Assembly (NCBI RefSeq): GCF_004342285.1
Contig: NZ_SMCV01000004.1
Location: 341,710 to 405,709, forward strand
DNA: 64,000 bases
From: Klebsiella sp. BIGb0138
GTDB lineage: Bacteria; Pseudomonadota; Gammaproteobacteria; Enterobacterales; Enterobacteriaceae
Reading direction: 5' to 3'
Shown here: positions 55,061 to 62,681 of the stretch, piece by piece
Position numbering within the stretch: position 1 is the first letter of the stretch
How the letters are laid out: every line of letters starts with the position of its first letter
Notes under the pieces: model-generated
What the model saw: only the letters and a program-made list of their open reading frames with translations
Told to the model about the DNA's origin: nothing
Database searches by the model: none
Translations under genes and position numbers: made by a program

Positions 55061-55552
55061 TTATGATCTGAGCCGCGCCATAAAGTAAGCGTCGACGTAC
55101 TCGCCGTTGCGCAGCGCGTAGTTTCGTCCCGTGCCCTCAACGGTAAACCCGTGCTTGCGGTAGACGGCAACGGCGGCGGCGTTATCGACAAACACCGTTA
55201 ATTCAATACGTTCAACCCGCAGCCAGTTATCGCACAGATTAATCATCTCGCGCATCAGCGCGCTGCCTACGCCGCGACCGTGAAATGGCGCCGCGACGCT
55301 CATGCCAAAGGTGGCGACGTGGCTGCGCCGCGGCCGGGGTTCAACGCTCAGCATCAGATGGCCGGCGACCTGCTCATCGAGGGTCGCCACCAGATGGTGG
55401 CTGTGAGGTTTCGGCTGCAGGCGCTCCTGCCACATTTCCATGGCAGGATGGGGAAGTTGTAGCGTGTCGTGATAGACCTCCGGGTGCGCAGTCAGCTGAC
55501 GTAAGGGTTCTGCATCGCGCGGTTCGGCGTGGCGTATCACAATTTCACTCAT
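55061..55552 (-). CDS. yhhY: YhhY, GNAT N-acetyltransferase
   Basis: The 163-residue acetyltransferase has the acetyl-CoA motif GRGVGSALMREMI and the C-terminal block RIELTVFVDNAAAVAVYRKHGF. E. coli YhhY acetylates amino groups of some amino acids, including phenylalanine and methionine. The start at 55552 (MSEIVIRHAE) has GGAGAAGAGGA upstream. The longer frame to 55636 is not used. It is divergent from ryhB and yhhX. Confidence 0.94.
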   Translation of the reverse strand: MSEIVIRHAEPRDAEPLRQLTAHPEVYHDTLQLPHPAMEMWQERLQPKPHSHHLVATLDEQVAGHLMLSVEPRPRRSHVATFGMSVAAPFHGRGVGSALMREMINLCDNWLRVERIELTVFVDNAAAVAVYRKHGFTVEGTGRNYALRNGEYVDAYFMARLRS

Positions 55553-55673
55553 TCCTCTTCTCCTTAGCGCCTGCGCGGCAGGCCTGGTACGCTCAATAGT
55601 CTCTTTAAACATTCCTGACTTTAAAAAACGCGTCAACGCCTAATTTTTGCAAAAAGAGGTAGACAAGTGCGAA

Positions 55674-55688
55674 TGAGAATGATTATTA
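55674..55688 (+). promoter_or_regulatory. Fur box of ryhB
   Basis: TGAGAATGATTATTA matches the Fur 7-1-7 consensus TGATAATNATTATCA at 12 of 14 defined positions. It sits just upstream of the ryhB start, over the promoter, so iron-loaded Fur should silence the RNA. Confidence 0.9.
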
Positions 55689-55695
55689 TTGTCCT

Positions 55696-55789
55696 GCATT
55701 CAGGGAGACCCTTGCGGAAAGCCTGAAAGCACGACATTGCTCACATTGCTTCCAGTATTACTTTAGCCAGCCAGGTGCTGGCTTTTTTT
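55696..55789 (+). ncRNA. ryhB: RyhB, iron-responsive small RNA
   Basis: The sequence from 55701 to 55789 follows E. coli RyhB closely. It includes the 5' stem, the invariant pairing core ACGACATTGCTCACATTGCT (55731-55750) and the Rho-independent terminator AGCCAGC-CAGGT-GCTGGCT plus T-run. RyhB binds Hfq and represses iron-using protein mRNAs when iron is short. The 5' end (near 55696) is set by comparison with E. coli and could be off by a few bases. Its place between yhhY and yhhX and the Fur box are also conserved. Confidence 0.95.
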
Positions 55790-55898
55790 TTGCTTTTTTT
55801 CGCCGATCGTTTTCCGCCATCTTTAATGGGTTAAGAGTTAAGTTCATCGCCGGGGTGCGCTATGGTTAGCAGCAGAAACCTCAACTAAGGACTGCGTT

Positions 55899-56936
55899 AT
55901 GACTCTGCACTGCGCATTTATTGGATTCGGCAAAAGCACCACCCGCTACCATCTTCCTTACGTTCTGCACCGCAAAGACCGCTGGCATGTCGCCCATATC
56001 TATCGCCGTAGCGCGAAGCCGGAAGAGCAGGCGCCGCAATACTCGCACATCCACTTCACCAGCGATCTCGACGAGGTACTTAATGACCCGCAGGTCAGCC
56101 TGGTGATTGTCTGCACCCATGCGGACAGCCACTTTGCCTATGCCAGGCGGGCGCTGGAAGCCGGCAAAAACGTGCTGGTGGAAAAACCGTTTACGCCGAC
56201 GCTTGCAGAGGCGAAAACGCTGTTCGCCCTGGCGAAGAGCAAAGGTCTGACGGTAACGCCATACCAGAACCGCCGCTTTGACTCCTGCTTTTTGACCACC
56301 AAAAAGGTGATTGAAAGCGGCAAGCTGGGAGAGATCGTCGAGGTGGAAAGCCATTTCGATCTCTATCGTCCGGTGGCGGAAACCCAGCCGGGATTGCCGC
56401 AGGATGGCGCCTTTTATGGTCTGGGCGTACACACGATGGATCAGATCATCTCGTTATTCGGCCGCCCGGACCGCGTGGCCTATGACATCCGCAGCCTGCG
56501 GAACAAAGCCAACCCGGATGATACGTTTGAAGCGCAGCTGTTCTACGGTGACCTGAAGGCCATCGTCAAAACCAGCCACCTGGTTAAGCTGGAGTACCCG
56601 AAATTTATCGTCCACGGCCATAAAGGTTCGTTTATCAAATACGGCATCGATCGGCAGGAAACCAGCCTGAAAGCCAATATTATGCCGGGTGAAGCGGGCT
56701 TTGCGGCGGATGACAGCGTCGGCGTGCTGGAATATGTGGATGAGAGCGGCGTCAGCGTGCGGGAAGAGATCCGCGTCGAGCCGGGGGACTATGGTCGCGT
56801 TTATGATTCCCTGTATGAGACCCTCGTCAACGGCCGGCAAAATTACGTCAAGGAATCTGACGTTCTCACCAATATGGAGATCCTGGAACGCGGCTTTGAA
56901 CAGTCCTCTCCGGCGACGATAACCCTCGATAAATAA
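55899..56936 (+). CDS. yhhX: YhhX, Gfo/Idh/MocA-family oxidoreductase
   Basis: The 345-residue NAD(P)-dependent dehydrogenase has an N-terminal Rossmann fold (HCAFIGFGKSTTRYHLP) and the EKPFTPTLAEAK motif (about 93-104) typical of this family. The C-terminal domain spans about 130-345. The substrate is unknown. It starts 110 bases after ryhB on the same strand, and a hairpin lies after its end. Confidence 0.93.
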   Translation: MTLHCAFIGFGKSTTRYHLPYVLHRKDRWHVAHIYRRSAKPEEQAPQYSHIHFTSDLDEVLNDPQVSLVIVCTHADSHFAYARRALEAGKNVLVEKPFTPTLAEAKTLFALAKSKGLTVTPYQNRRFDSCFLTTKKVIESGKLGEIVEVESHFDLYRPVAETQPGLPQDGAFYGLGVHTMDQIISLFGRPDRVAYDIRSLRNKANPDDTFEAQLFYGDLKAIVKTSHLVKLEYPKFIVHGHKGSFIKYGIDRQETSLKANIMPGEAGFAADDSVGVLEYVDESGVSVREEIRVEPGDYGRVYDSLYETLVNGRQNYVKESDVLTNMEILERGFEQSSPATITLDK

Positions 56937-56946
56937 GCCTCTTTGG

Positions 56947-56983
56947 CTCCTCTGTGGTTGTTCATATTTTTTGAACAGAGGAG
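56947..56983 (+). terminator. Hairpin between yhhX and yhhW
   Basis: CTCCTCTG (56947-56954) pairs with CAGAGGAG (56976-56983), and TTCA/TGAA extends the stem with a bulge. A T-rich loop lies between, but only a weak T-run follows. It may be the yhhX terminator. The inner TGTTCA-N7-TGAACA dyad could alternatively be a regulator site for yhhW. Confidence 0.55.
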
Positions 56984-57057
56984 TCAATTTTCACCCTCTA
57001 TGATCGGCAACGGATTGCGTCCACACTTATTCCATCGAAAACATACGGGGGTGCAAG

Positions 57058-57753
57058 ATGATCTATTTACGTAAAGCTAACGAACGCGGCCACGCAAATC
57101 ATGGCTGGCTGGATTCCTGGCATACTTTCTCTTTTGCGAACTATTACGATCCGAACTTCATGGGCTTTTCTGCGCTGCGGGTGATCAACGATGACGTGAT
57201 CGACGCCGGCCAGGGATTCGGGACTCACCCGCACAAAGACATGGAAATCCTGACCTATGTGCTGGAAGGGGCGGTTGAGCACCAGGATAGTATGGGCAAC
57301 AAAGAGCAGGTTCCGGCAGGCGAGTTCCAGATCATGAGCGCGGGGACCGGGGTGCGTCACTCGGAATACAACCCGAGCAGCACTGACCGTCTGCGCCTGT
57401 ATCAGATCTGGATTATGCCTGAAGAAAATGGCATCGCCCCGCGCTACGAGCAGCGCCGCTTCGATGCCCTGCAGGGTAAACAGCTGGTGCTGTCACCGGA
57501 TGCGCGTGAAGGCTCGCTGAAAGTACACCAGGATATGGAGCTGTACCGCTGGGCGCTGCTGAAAGATGAACAATCGGTGCACCAGATTGCCGCGGAACGT
57601 CGCGTATGGATTCAGGTGGTGAAAGGCGAAGTGACCATCAACGGCACCAAAGCGACCACCAGCGATGGCCTGGCGATTTGGGATGAGCAGGCGATTTCGG
57701 TTCACGCCGATAGCGATAGCGAAATTCTGCTTTTCGATCTGCCGCCGGTCTAA
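57058..57753 (+). CDS. yhhW: YhhW, pirin-family quercetin 2,3-dioxygenase
   Basis: The 231-residue bicupin protein has pirin-type metal ligands His57, His59, His101 and Glu103 (GTHPHKDME and GVRHSEYNP), the same numbering as in E. coli YhhW, which has quercetinase activity in vitro. The natural substrate is unknown. An inverted-repeat terminator lies between it and gntR. Confidence 0.95.
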   Translation: MIYLRKANERGHANHGWLDSWHTFSFANYYDPNFMGFSALRVINDDVIDAGQGFGTHPHKDMEILTYVLEGAVEHQDSMGNKEQVPAGEFQIMSAGTGVRHSEYNPSSTDRLRLYQIWIMPEENGIAPRYEQRRFDALQGKQLVLSPDAREGSLKVHQDMELYRWALLKDEQSVHQIAAERRVWIQVVKGEVTINGTKATTSDGLAIWDEQAISVHADSDSEILLFDLPPV

Positions 57754-57760
57754 ATAAATT

Positions 57761-57798
57761 GCGCAACCTGTCCTAATCATTAGGCCGGGTTGCGCTTT
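57761..57798 (+). terminator. Terminator between yhhW and gntR
   Basis: GCGCAACC (57761-57768) pairs with GGTTGCGC (57788-57795), with an inner CCTAA/TTAGG stem, and is followed by TTTG. It is a probable intrinsic terminator with a short T-run. Confidence 0.7.
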
Positions 57799-57846
57799 GT
57801 CCGTGATAAACTGGGAGAATGTCTCCCCTTTATCCCAGTCAGGACG

Positions 57847-58842
57847 ATGAAAAAGAAAAGACCCGTACTTCAGGATGTAGCCGATCTTGTCGGCGTGACC
57901 AAAATGACGGTCAGTCGCTTTTTGCGTAACCCGGAACAGGTTTCCGAGGCCCTGCGTGGCAAGATTGCCGTTGCTCTCGATGAACTGGGTTATATTCCCA
58001 ATCGCGCGCCTGATATCCTCTCCAATGCCACCAGTCGCGCCATCGGCGTGCTGTTGCCTTCGTTAACCAACCAGGTCTTCTCGGAAGTGTTGCGCGGTAT
58101 TGAAAGCGTCACCGACGCCTTTGGCTATCAAACGATGCTGGCGCACTACGGCTATAAGCCGGAAATGGAAGAGAAACGCCTTGAATCCATGCTCTCATGG
58201 AACATCGACGGCCTGATCCTCACCGAACGCACCCACACGCCGCGCACGCTGAAAATGATCGAAGTTGCCGGGATCCCGGTTGTCGAGCTGATGGACAGCC
58301 AGTCGCCGTGTCTCGATATTGCCGTTGGCTTTGATAACTTCGAAGCCGCGCGGCAGATGACCGCGGCGATTATTGCCCGCGGCCATCGCCATGTGGCCTA
58401 TCTGGGCGCGCGTCTTGATGAACGTACTATCATCAAGCAGAAGGGGTATGAGCAGGCGATGCTCGATGCCGGCATGACGCCGTACAGCGTGATGGTCGAG
58501 CAATCGTCCTCCTACTCGTCGGGGATTGAGCTGATGCGCCAGGCGCGTCGCGAATACCCGCAGCTTGACGGAATTTTCTGCACCAACGATGACCTTGCGG
58601 TGGGCGCCGCCTTTGAGTGCCAGCGCCTGGGGCTGAAAATTCCGGATGATATGGCGATTGCCGGTTTCCACGGCCATGATATTGGTCAGGTGATGGAGCC
58701 GCGTCTGGCCAGCGTGCTGACCCCGCGTGAGCGGATGGGGCGCATCGGCGCCGAACGTCTGCTGGCGCGTATTCGTGGTGAAGCGGTGATGCCTAAGATG
58801 TTAGATTTAGGTTTCACATTGTCACCGGGTGGATCTATTTAA
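57847..58842 (+). CDS. gntR: GntR, gluconate repressor (LacI family)
   Basis: The 331-residue repressor has an N-terminal LacI helix-turn-helix (VLQDVADLVGVTKMTVSRFL, 7-26), a hinge helix near 50-60 and a periplasmic-binding-like effector domain that binds gluconate. It represses gntK, gntU and the Entner-Doudoroff genes. Two operator-like dyads lie downstream, in front of gntK. The start at 57847 follows CAGGACG. Confidence 0.96.
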   Translation: MKKKRPVLQDVADLVGVTKMTVSRFLRNPEQVSEALRGKIAVALDELGYIPNRAPDILSNATSRAIGVLLPSLTNQVFSEVLRGIESVTDAFGYQTMLAHYGYKPEMEEKRLESMLSWNIDGLILTERTHTPRTLKMIEVAGIPVVELMDSQSPCLDIAVGFDNFEAARQMTAAIIARGHRHVAYLGARLDERTIIKQKGYEQAMLDAGMTPYSVMVEQSSSYSSGIELMRQARREYPQLDGIFCTNDDLAVGAAFECQRLGLKIPDDMAIAGFHGHDIGQVMEPRLASVLTPRERMGRIGAERLLARIRGEAVMPKMLDLGFTLSPGGSI

Positions 58843-58851
58843 ACTGACAAG

Positions 58852-58867
58852 TTTGAAGTAGATCACA
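58852..58867 (+). promoter_or_regulatory. CRP site upstream of gntK
   Basis: TTTGA-AGTAGA-TCACA matches the CRP consensus TGTGA-N6-TCACA with one mismatch. It lies between the gntR stop and the GntR operators, in line with the known cAMP-CRP activation of gntKU. Confidence 0.7.
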
Positions 58868-58921
58868 CATATTCACTTCTGGCACGAATGGTGATTGCTA
58901 ATCCCTAAGTCCGGCATGACA

Positions 58922-58948
58922 ATGTTACCGATAACAGTTACCCGTAAC
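58922..58948 (+). promoter_or_regulatory. Tandem GntR operators of gntKU
   Basis: ATGTTACCGATAACAG (58922-58937) is the GntR operator consensus. A second dyad, GTTAC-CC-GTAAC (58937-58948), shares its first base with the end of the first. Together they would give cooperative repression in the absence of gluconate. Confidence 0.85.
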
Positions 58949-59027
58949 AATCAACCTGTAGGCGGCATTTCACGCTGTATCACTGCAGCCGGAAGCGCCT
59001 CGCGTATGTGTCCAGTGGGAGGAAGCT

Positions 59028-59558
59028 TTGAGCACGATTAACCATGATCACCACGTCTATGTCCTGATGGGCGTTTCCGGCAGTGGTAAATCCGCTGTCG
59101 CCAGCGAAGTGGCGCATCAGCTGCATGCCGCGTTTCTCGATGGTGACTTTCTGCATCCGCGTAGCAATATCAATAAGATGGCATCCGGCGAGGCGTTAAA
59201 CGATGACGACCGCACGCCGTGGCTGCAGGCGCTGAACGATGCCGCGTTTGCCATGCAGCGGACCAATAAAGTCTCGCTGATCGTCTGCTCGGCGCTGAAA
59301 AAGAGCTATCGCGACATTCTGCGCAAGGGCAATCCAAACCTCTCTTTCATCTACCTGAAAGGGGATTTCGACCTGATCGAAAGCCGTCTGAAGGCGCGAA
59401 AAGGGCATTTCTTCAAAACCCAGATGCTGGTGACGCAGTTTGAAACGCTGCAGGAACCGGGTGCAGACGAAGGCGATGTATTAATCGTCGATATTGATCA
59501 GCCGCTGGAAGGCGTGGTCGCGAGCACCATTGAGGTGATCAACAAAGGCAGTAACTAG
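59028..59558 (+). CDS. gntK: GntK, gluconate kinase
   Basis: The 176-residue P-loop kinase phosphorylates gluconate to 6-phosphogluconate. The P-loop is GVSGSGKS (15-22), and LDGDFLHPR and CSALKKSYRD are substrate-site blocks. The start is TTG at 59028, after a strong GGGAGGAAG. It gives MSTINHDHHVYVLMG, the family N-terminus. It overlaps gntU by one base (TAGTG). Confidence 0.96.
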   Translation: MSTINHDHHVYVLMGVSGSGKSAVASEVAHQLHAAFLDGDFLHPRSNINKMASGEALNDDDRTPWLQALNDAAFAMQRTNKVSLIVCSALKKSYRDILRKGNPNLSFIYLKGDFDLIESRLKARKGHFFKTQMLVTQFETLQEPGADEGDVLIVDIDQPLEGVVASTIEVINKGSN

Positions 59559-60898
59559 TGAGTACATTAACGCTTGTTTTAACGGCAGTCGGCTCCGTTT
59601 TGCTGCTGCTGTTTTTAGTCATGAAGGCGCGTATGCATGCTTTCGTGGCTTTGATGGTGGTTTCTATTGGCGCAGGCCTCTTTTCCGGCATGCCGTTGGA
59701 TAAAATCGCAGCGACGATGGAAAAAGGGATGGGCGGTACGCTGGGCTTTCTGGCGATCGTCGTGGCGCTGGGGGCGATGTTCGGCAAGATTCTTCATGAG
59801 ACCGGCGCTGTCGATCAGATAGCCGTTAAGATGTTGAAATCTTTTGGCCACAGCCGCGCCCATTATGCTATTGGCCTCGCCGGGCTTATCTGCGCGCTGC
59901 CGCTGTTCTTCGAAGTGGCCATCGTGCTGCTGATTAGCGTGGCCTTCTCAATGGCGCGCCATACCGGCACCAACCTGGTGAAGCTGGTTATCCCGCTGTT
60001 CGCCGGCGTTGCGGCGGCCGCGGCATTCCTGCTGCCAGGGCCGGCGCCGATGCTGCTGGCATCGCAAATGCACGCCGACTTTGGCTGGATGATTCTGATT
60101 GGTCTGTGCGCGGCGATTCCGGGGATGATCATTGCCGGGCCGCTGTGGGGCAACTTTATCAGCCGCTACGTCGAGCTGCATATTCCTGATGATATTAGTG
60201 AGCCAAGCCTGGGCGAAGGCAAGATGCCGTCATTTGCCTTTAGTCTGTCGCTGATTCTGCTGCCGCTGGTGCTGGTCGGGCTGAAAACGATCGCCGCGCG
60301 CTTTGTGCCGGAGGGCTCCAGCGCCTACGAATGGTTCGAATTTATCGGCCATCCGTTTACCGCGATTCTGGTGGCGTGCCTGGTGGCGATTTACGGCCTG
60401 GCGGTTCGTCAGGGAATGGCAAAAGATCGGGTGATGGAAATCTGCGGCCATGCGCTGCAACCCGCGGGGATTATCCTGCTGGTTATCGGTGCGGGCGGAG
60501 TCTTTAAACAGGTGCTGGTTGACTCCGGCGTGGGCCCGGCCCTCGGCGAAGCGCTGACCGGTATGGGTCTGCCGATTGCGATTACCTGCTTCGTGCTGGC
60601 GGCCGCGGTCCGTATTATCCAGGGCTCGGCGACCGTCGCCTGCTTAACGGCCGTGGGTCTGGTTATGCCGGTGATTGAGCAGTTGAACTACAGCGGCGCG
60701 CAAATGGCGGCGCTCTCCATCTGTATCGCAGGCGGTTCGATCGTGGTGAGCCACGTGAACGATGCCGGTTTCTGGCTGTTCGGTAAGTTTACCGGCGCCA
60801 CGGAAGCGCAGACGCTGAAAACCTGGACCATGATGGAAACGATCCTCGGCACCACCGGCGCCATCGTCGGCATGATTGCGTTTACGCTACTGAGCTAA
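59558..60898 (+). CDS. gntU: GntU, low-affinity gluconate transporter
   Basis: The 446-residue GntP-family permease has about twelve to fourteen helices and imports gluconate with protons. It starts with GTG at 59558, sharing a base with the gntK stop, and has the same length as E. coli GntU. ASQMHADFGWMILIGL and the C-terminal VSHVNDAGFWLFGKF are conserved. It is coupled to gntK and so under GntR and CRP. Confidence 0.96.
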   Translation: MSTLTLVLTAVGSVLLLLFLVMKARMHAFVALMVVSIGAGLFSGMPLDKIAATMEKGMGGTLGFLAIVVALGAMFGKILHETGAVDQIAVKMLKSFGHSRAHYAIGLAGLICALPLFFEVAIVLLISVAFSMARHTGTNLVKLVIPLFAGVAAAAAFLLPGPAPMLLASQMHADFGWMILIGLCAAIPGMIIAGPLWGNFISRYVELHIPDDISEPSLGEGKMPSFAFSLSLILLPLVLVGLKTIAARFVPEGSSAYEWFEFIGHPFTAILVACLVAIYGLAVRQGMAKDRVMEICGHALQPAGIILLVIGAGGVFKQVLVDSGVGPALGEALTGMGLPIAITCFVLAAAVRIIQGSATVACLTAVGLVMPVIEQLNYSGAQMAALSICIAGGSIVVSHVNDAGFWLFGKFTGATEAQTLKTWTMMETILGTTGAIVGMIAFTLLS

Positions 60899-61328
60899 AC
60901 GCAGACGCCAGCAGCCCAGCCGTAGCATCGCGAGGCCGGGCTGATCTTCCCCGCGCAACAGGGGCGTAAAAACGCCCTGGTTGCGCGATACGACGAAAGA
61001 CTTAATCCTCATAAGGCCCCGCTATGACTGGGGTTGGCTGTTTTTTTCAGCCTTGTGCAAATCGCAAAATTTCTCCGCTGTTCCATAATCCAGATCAACA
61101 AAATAGCGGCGGAAACGATTCCCTTCCTGATGCCAGTACCAATATTATTATTGTGGTTTTGCTGGGGCCGATGCCTGCAGAAGCTGCCTTAAATAAGTTG
61201 CTTTACTGATTGCCGGGCAATCATTGATTAATTTCACTTGCGACTTTAGCAGCATTTTGTAATGTGAAGGGCTAACCAGTAGGAAACTGGCTTGGCACAA
61301 ACAGCACACATCTCCCAGGAAATACGTT
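60899..61328. other. gntU-asd intergenic region
   Basis: The 430 bases hold a long hairpin just after gntU (60952-60987) and then the asd leader and promoter. The gene yhgN, which lies here in E. coli, is missing. A 61-residue frame (61024-61209) has no recognisable features and is not called. Confidence 0.65.
60952..60987 (+). other. Long hairpin downstream of gntU
   Basis: CGCGCAACAGGGGCGT (60952-60967) and ACGCCCTGGTTGCGCG (60972-60987) pair over 16 positions with two mismatches around an AAAA loop. No T-run follows, so it may be an mRNA-stabilising stem or a REP relative rather than a standard terminator. Confidence 0.65.
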
Positions 61329-62435
61329 ATGAAAAATGTTGGTTTTATCGGCTGGCGCGGAATGGTCGGTTCTGTACTCATGCAACGCATGGTTGAAGAG
61401 CGCGACTTCGACGCCATTCGCCCTGTTTTTTTCTCCACCTCTCAGCTGGGGCAGCCTGCTCCATCCTTCGGTGGCAGCACCGGCGGCACGCTTCAGGATG
61501 CGTTTGATCTCGAAGCGCTGAAGGCGCTGGATATTATTGTGACCTGCCAGGGCGGCGATTATACCAATGACGTGTATCCGAAGCTGCGCGAGAGCGGCTG
61601 GCAGGGTTACTGGATTGATGCGGCCTCTTCGCTGCGCATGAAAGATGACGCGATCATTATTCTTGACCCGGTGAACCAGGACGTGATCACCGCCAGCCTG
61701 AATAACGGGGTGAAAACCTTTGTCGGCGGTAACTGTACCGTCAGCCTGATGCTGATGTCCCTCGGCGGCCTGTTCGCACAGGATCTTGTGGAGTGGGTCA
61801 GCGTGGCGACTTACCAGGCGGCATCCGGCGGCGGCGCGCGTCATATGCGTGAACTGCTGACCCAGATGGGTCAGTTGCATAGCCATGTCGCGAGCGAGCT
61901 GGCGAATCCGGCATCCGCCATTCTGGACATCGAACGCAAAGTGACCGCCCTGACCCGCAGCGGAGAGCTGGCGGTGGATAACTTTGGCGTGCCGCTGGCC
62001 GGCAGCCTGATCCCATGGATCGACAAACAGCTGGATAACGGCCAGAGCCGCGAAGAGTGGAAAGGCCAGGCGGAAACCAACAAGATTCTCGCCACCTCGT
62101 CAGTCATTCCGGTGGATGGCCTGTGTGTCCGCGTCGGCGCGCTGCGCTGCCACAGTCAGGCATTCACCATCAAACTGAAGAAAGATGTTTCTATCCCGAC
62201 CGTTGAAGAACTGCTGGCGGCGCACAACCCGTGGGCCAAAGTGGTACCGAACGATCGCGACATCACCATGCGCGAGCTGACCCCGGCCGCCGTCACCGGC
62301 ACCCTGACCACCCCGGTGGGGCGTCTGCGTAAGCTGAACATGGGGCCGGAGTATCTGTCGGCCTTCACCGTCGGCGACCAGCTGCTGTGGGGCGCTGCCG
62401 AGCCGCTGCGACGCATGTTGCGCCAGCTGGCCTGA
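61329..62435 (+). CDS. asd: Asd, aspartate-semialdehyde dehydrogenase
   Basis: This 368-residue NADPH-dependent enzyme makes aspartate semialdehyde for lysine, diaminopimelate, methionine and threonine synthesis. [13 protein letters not shown] (5-17) is the NADP motif, Cys136 in GGNCTVSLM is the catalytic cysteine and the basic His is in LRCHSQAFT (about 275). It is essential for cell-wall diaminopimelate. It has its own promoter region and terminator. Confidence 0.97.
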   Translation: MKNVGFIGWRGMVGSVLMQRMVEERDFDAIRPVFFSTSQLGQPAPSFGGSTGGTLQDAFDLEALKALDIIVTCQGGDYTNDVYPKLRESGWQGYWIDAASSLRMKDDAIIILDPVNQDVITASLNNGVKTFVGGNCTVSLMLMSLGGLFAQDLVEWVSVATYQAASGGGARHMRELLTQMGQLHSHVASELANPASAILDIERKVTALTRSGELAVDNFGVPLAGSLIPWIDKQLDNGQSREEWKGQAETNKILATSSVIPVDGLCVRVGALRCHSQAFTIKLKKDVSIPTVEELLAAHNPWAKVVPNDRDITMRELTPAAVTGTLTTPVGRLRKLNMGPEYLSAFTVGDQLLWGAAEPLRRMLRQLA

Positions 62436-62452
62436 TAACTGGATGAACAAAA

Positions 62453-62479
62453 GGGGGTGTCTGACACCTCCTTTTTTTT
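62453..62479 (+). terminator. asd terminator
   Basis: GGGGGTGT (62453-62460) pairs with ACACCTCC (62464-62471, one G-U pair) around a three-base loop, followed by eight T residues. It is a strong intrinsic terminator 18 bases after the asd stop. Confidence 0.93.
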
Positions 62480-62681
62480 GCGTAATACAAGGAGTACACG
62501 CGGATGTTTGATTTTTTCCCCCGGAGGTAAGACAGCCTTGGCTATGCTTTAAGTAAGGAACGACAACGTTGCCTTACCTGAAGGTGGGACGGAGCAGGAG
62601 GATGCACGGTGTGCTGCCCCGTTCAGGTCAAAAAAAGTCGCCAGATACAGGAAAGGGCGACACTTACAACAGGATGAAACC

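Noticed and set aside
61024..61209. A 61-residue open frame before asd
   Set aside because: It has no similarity that I recognise and no ribosome site, and it overlaps the expected asd promoter region.
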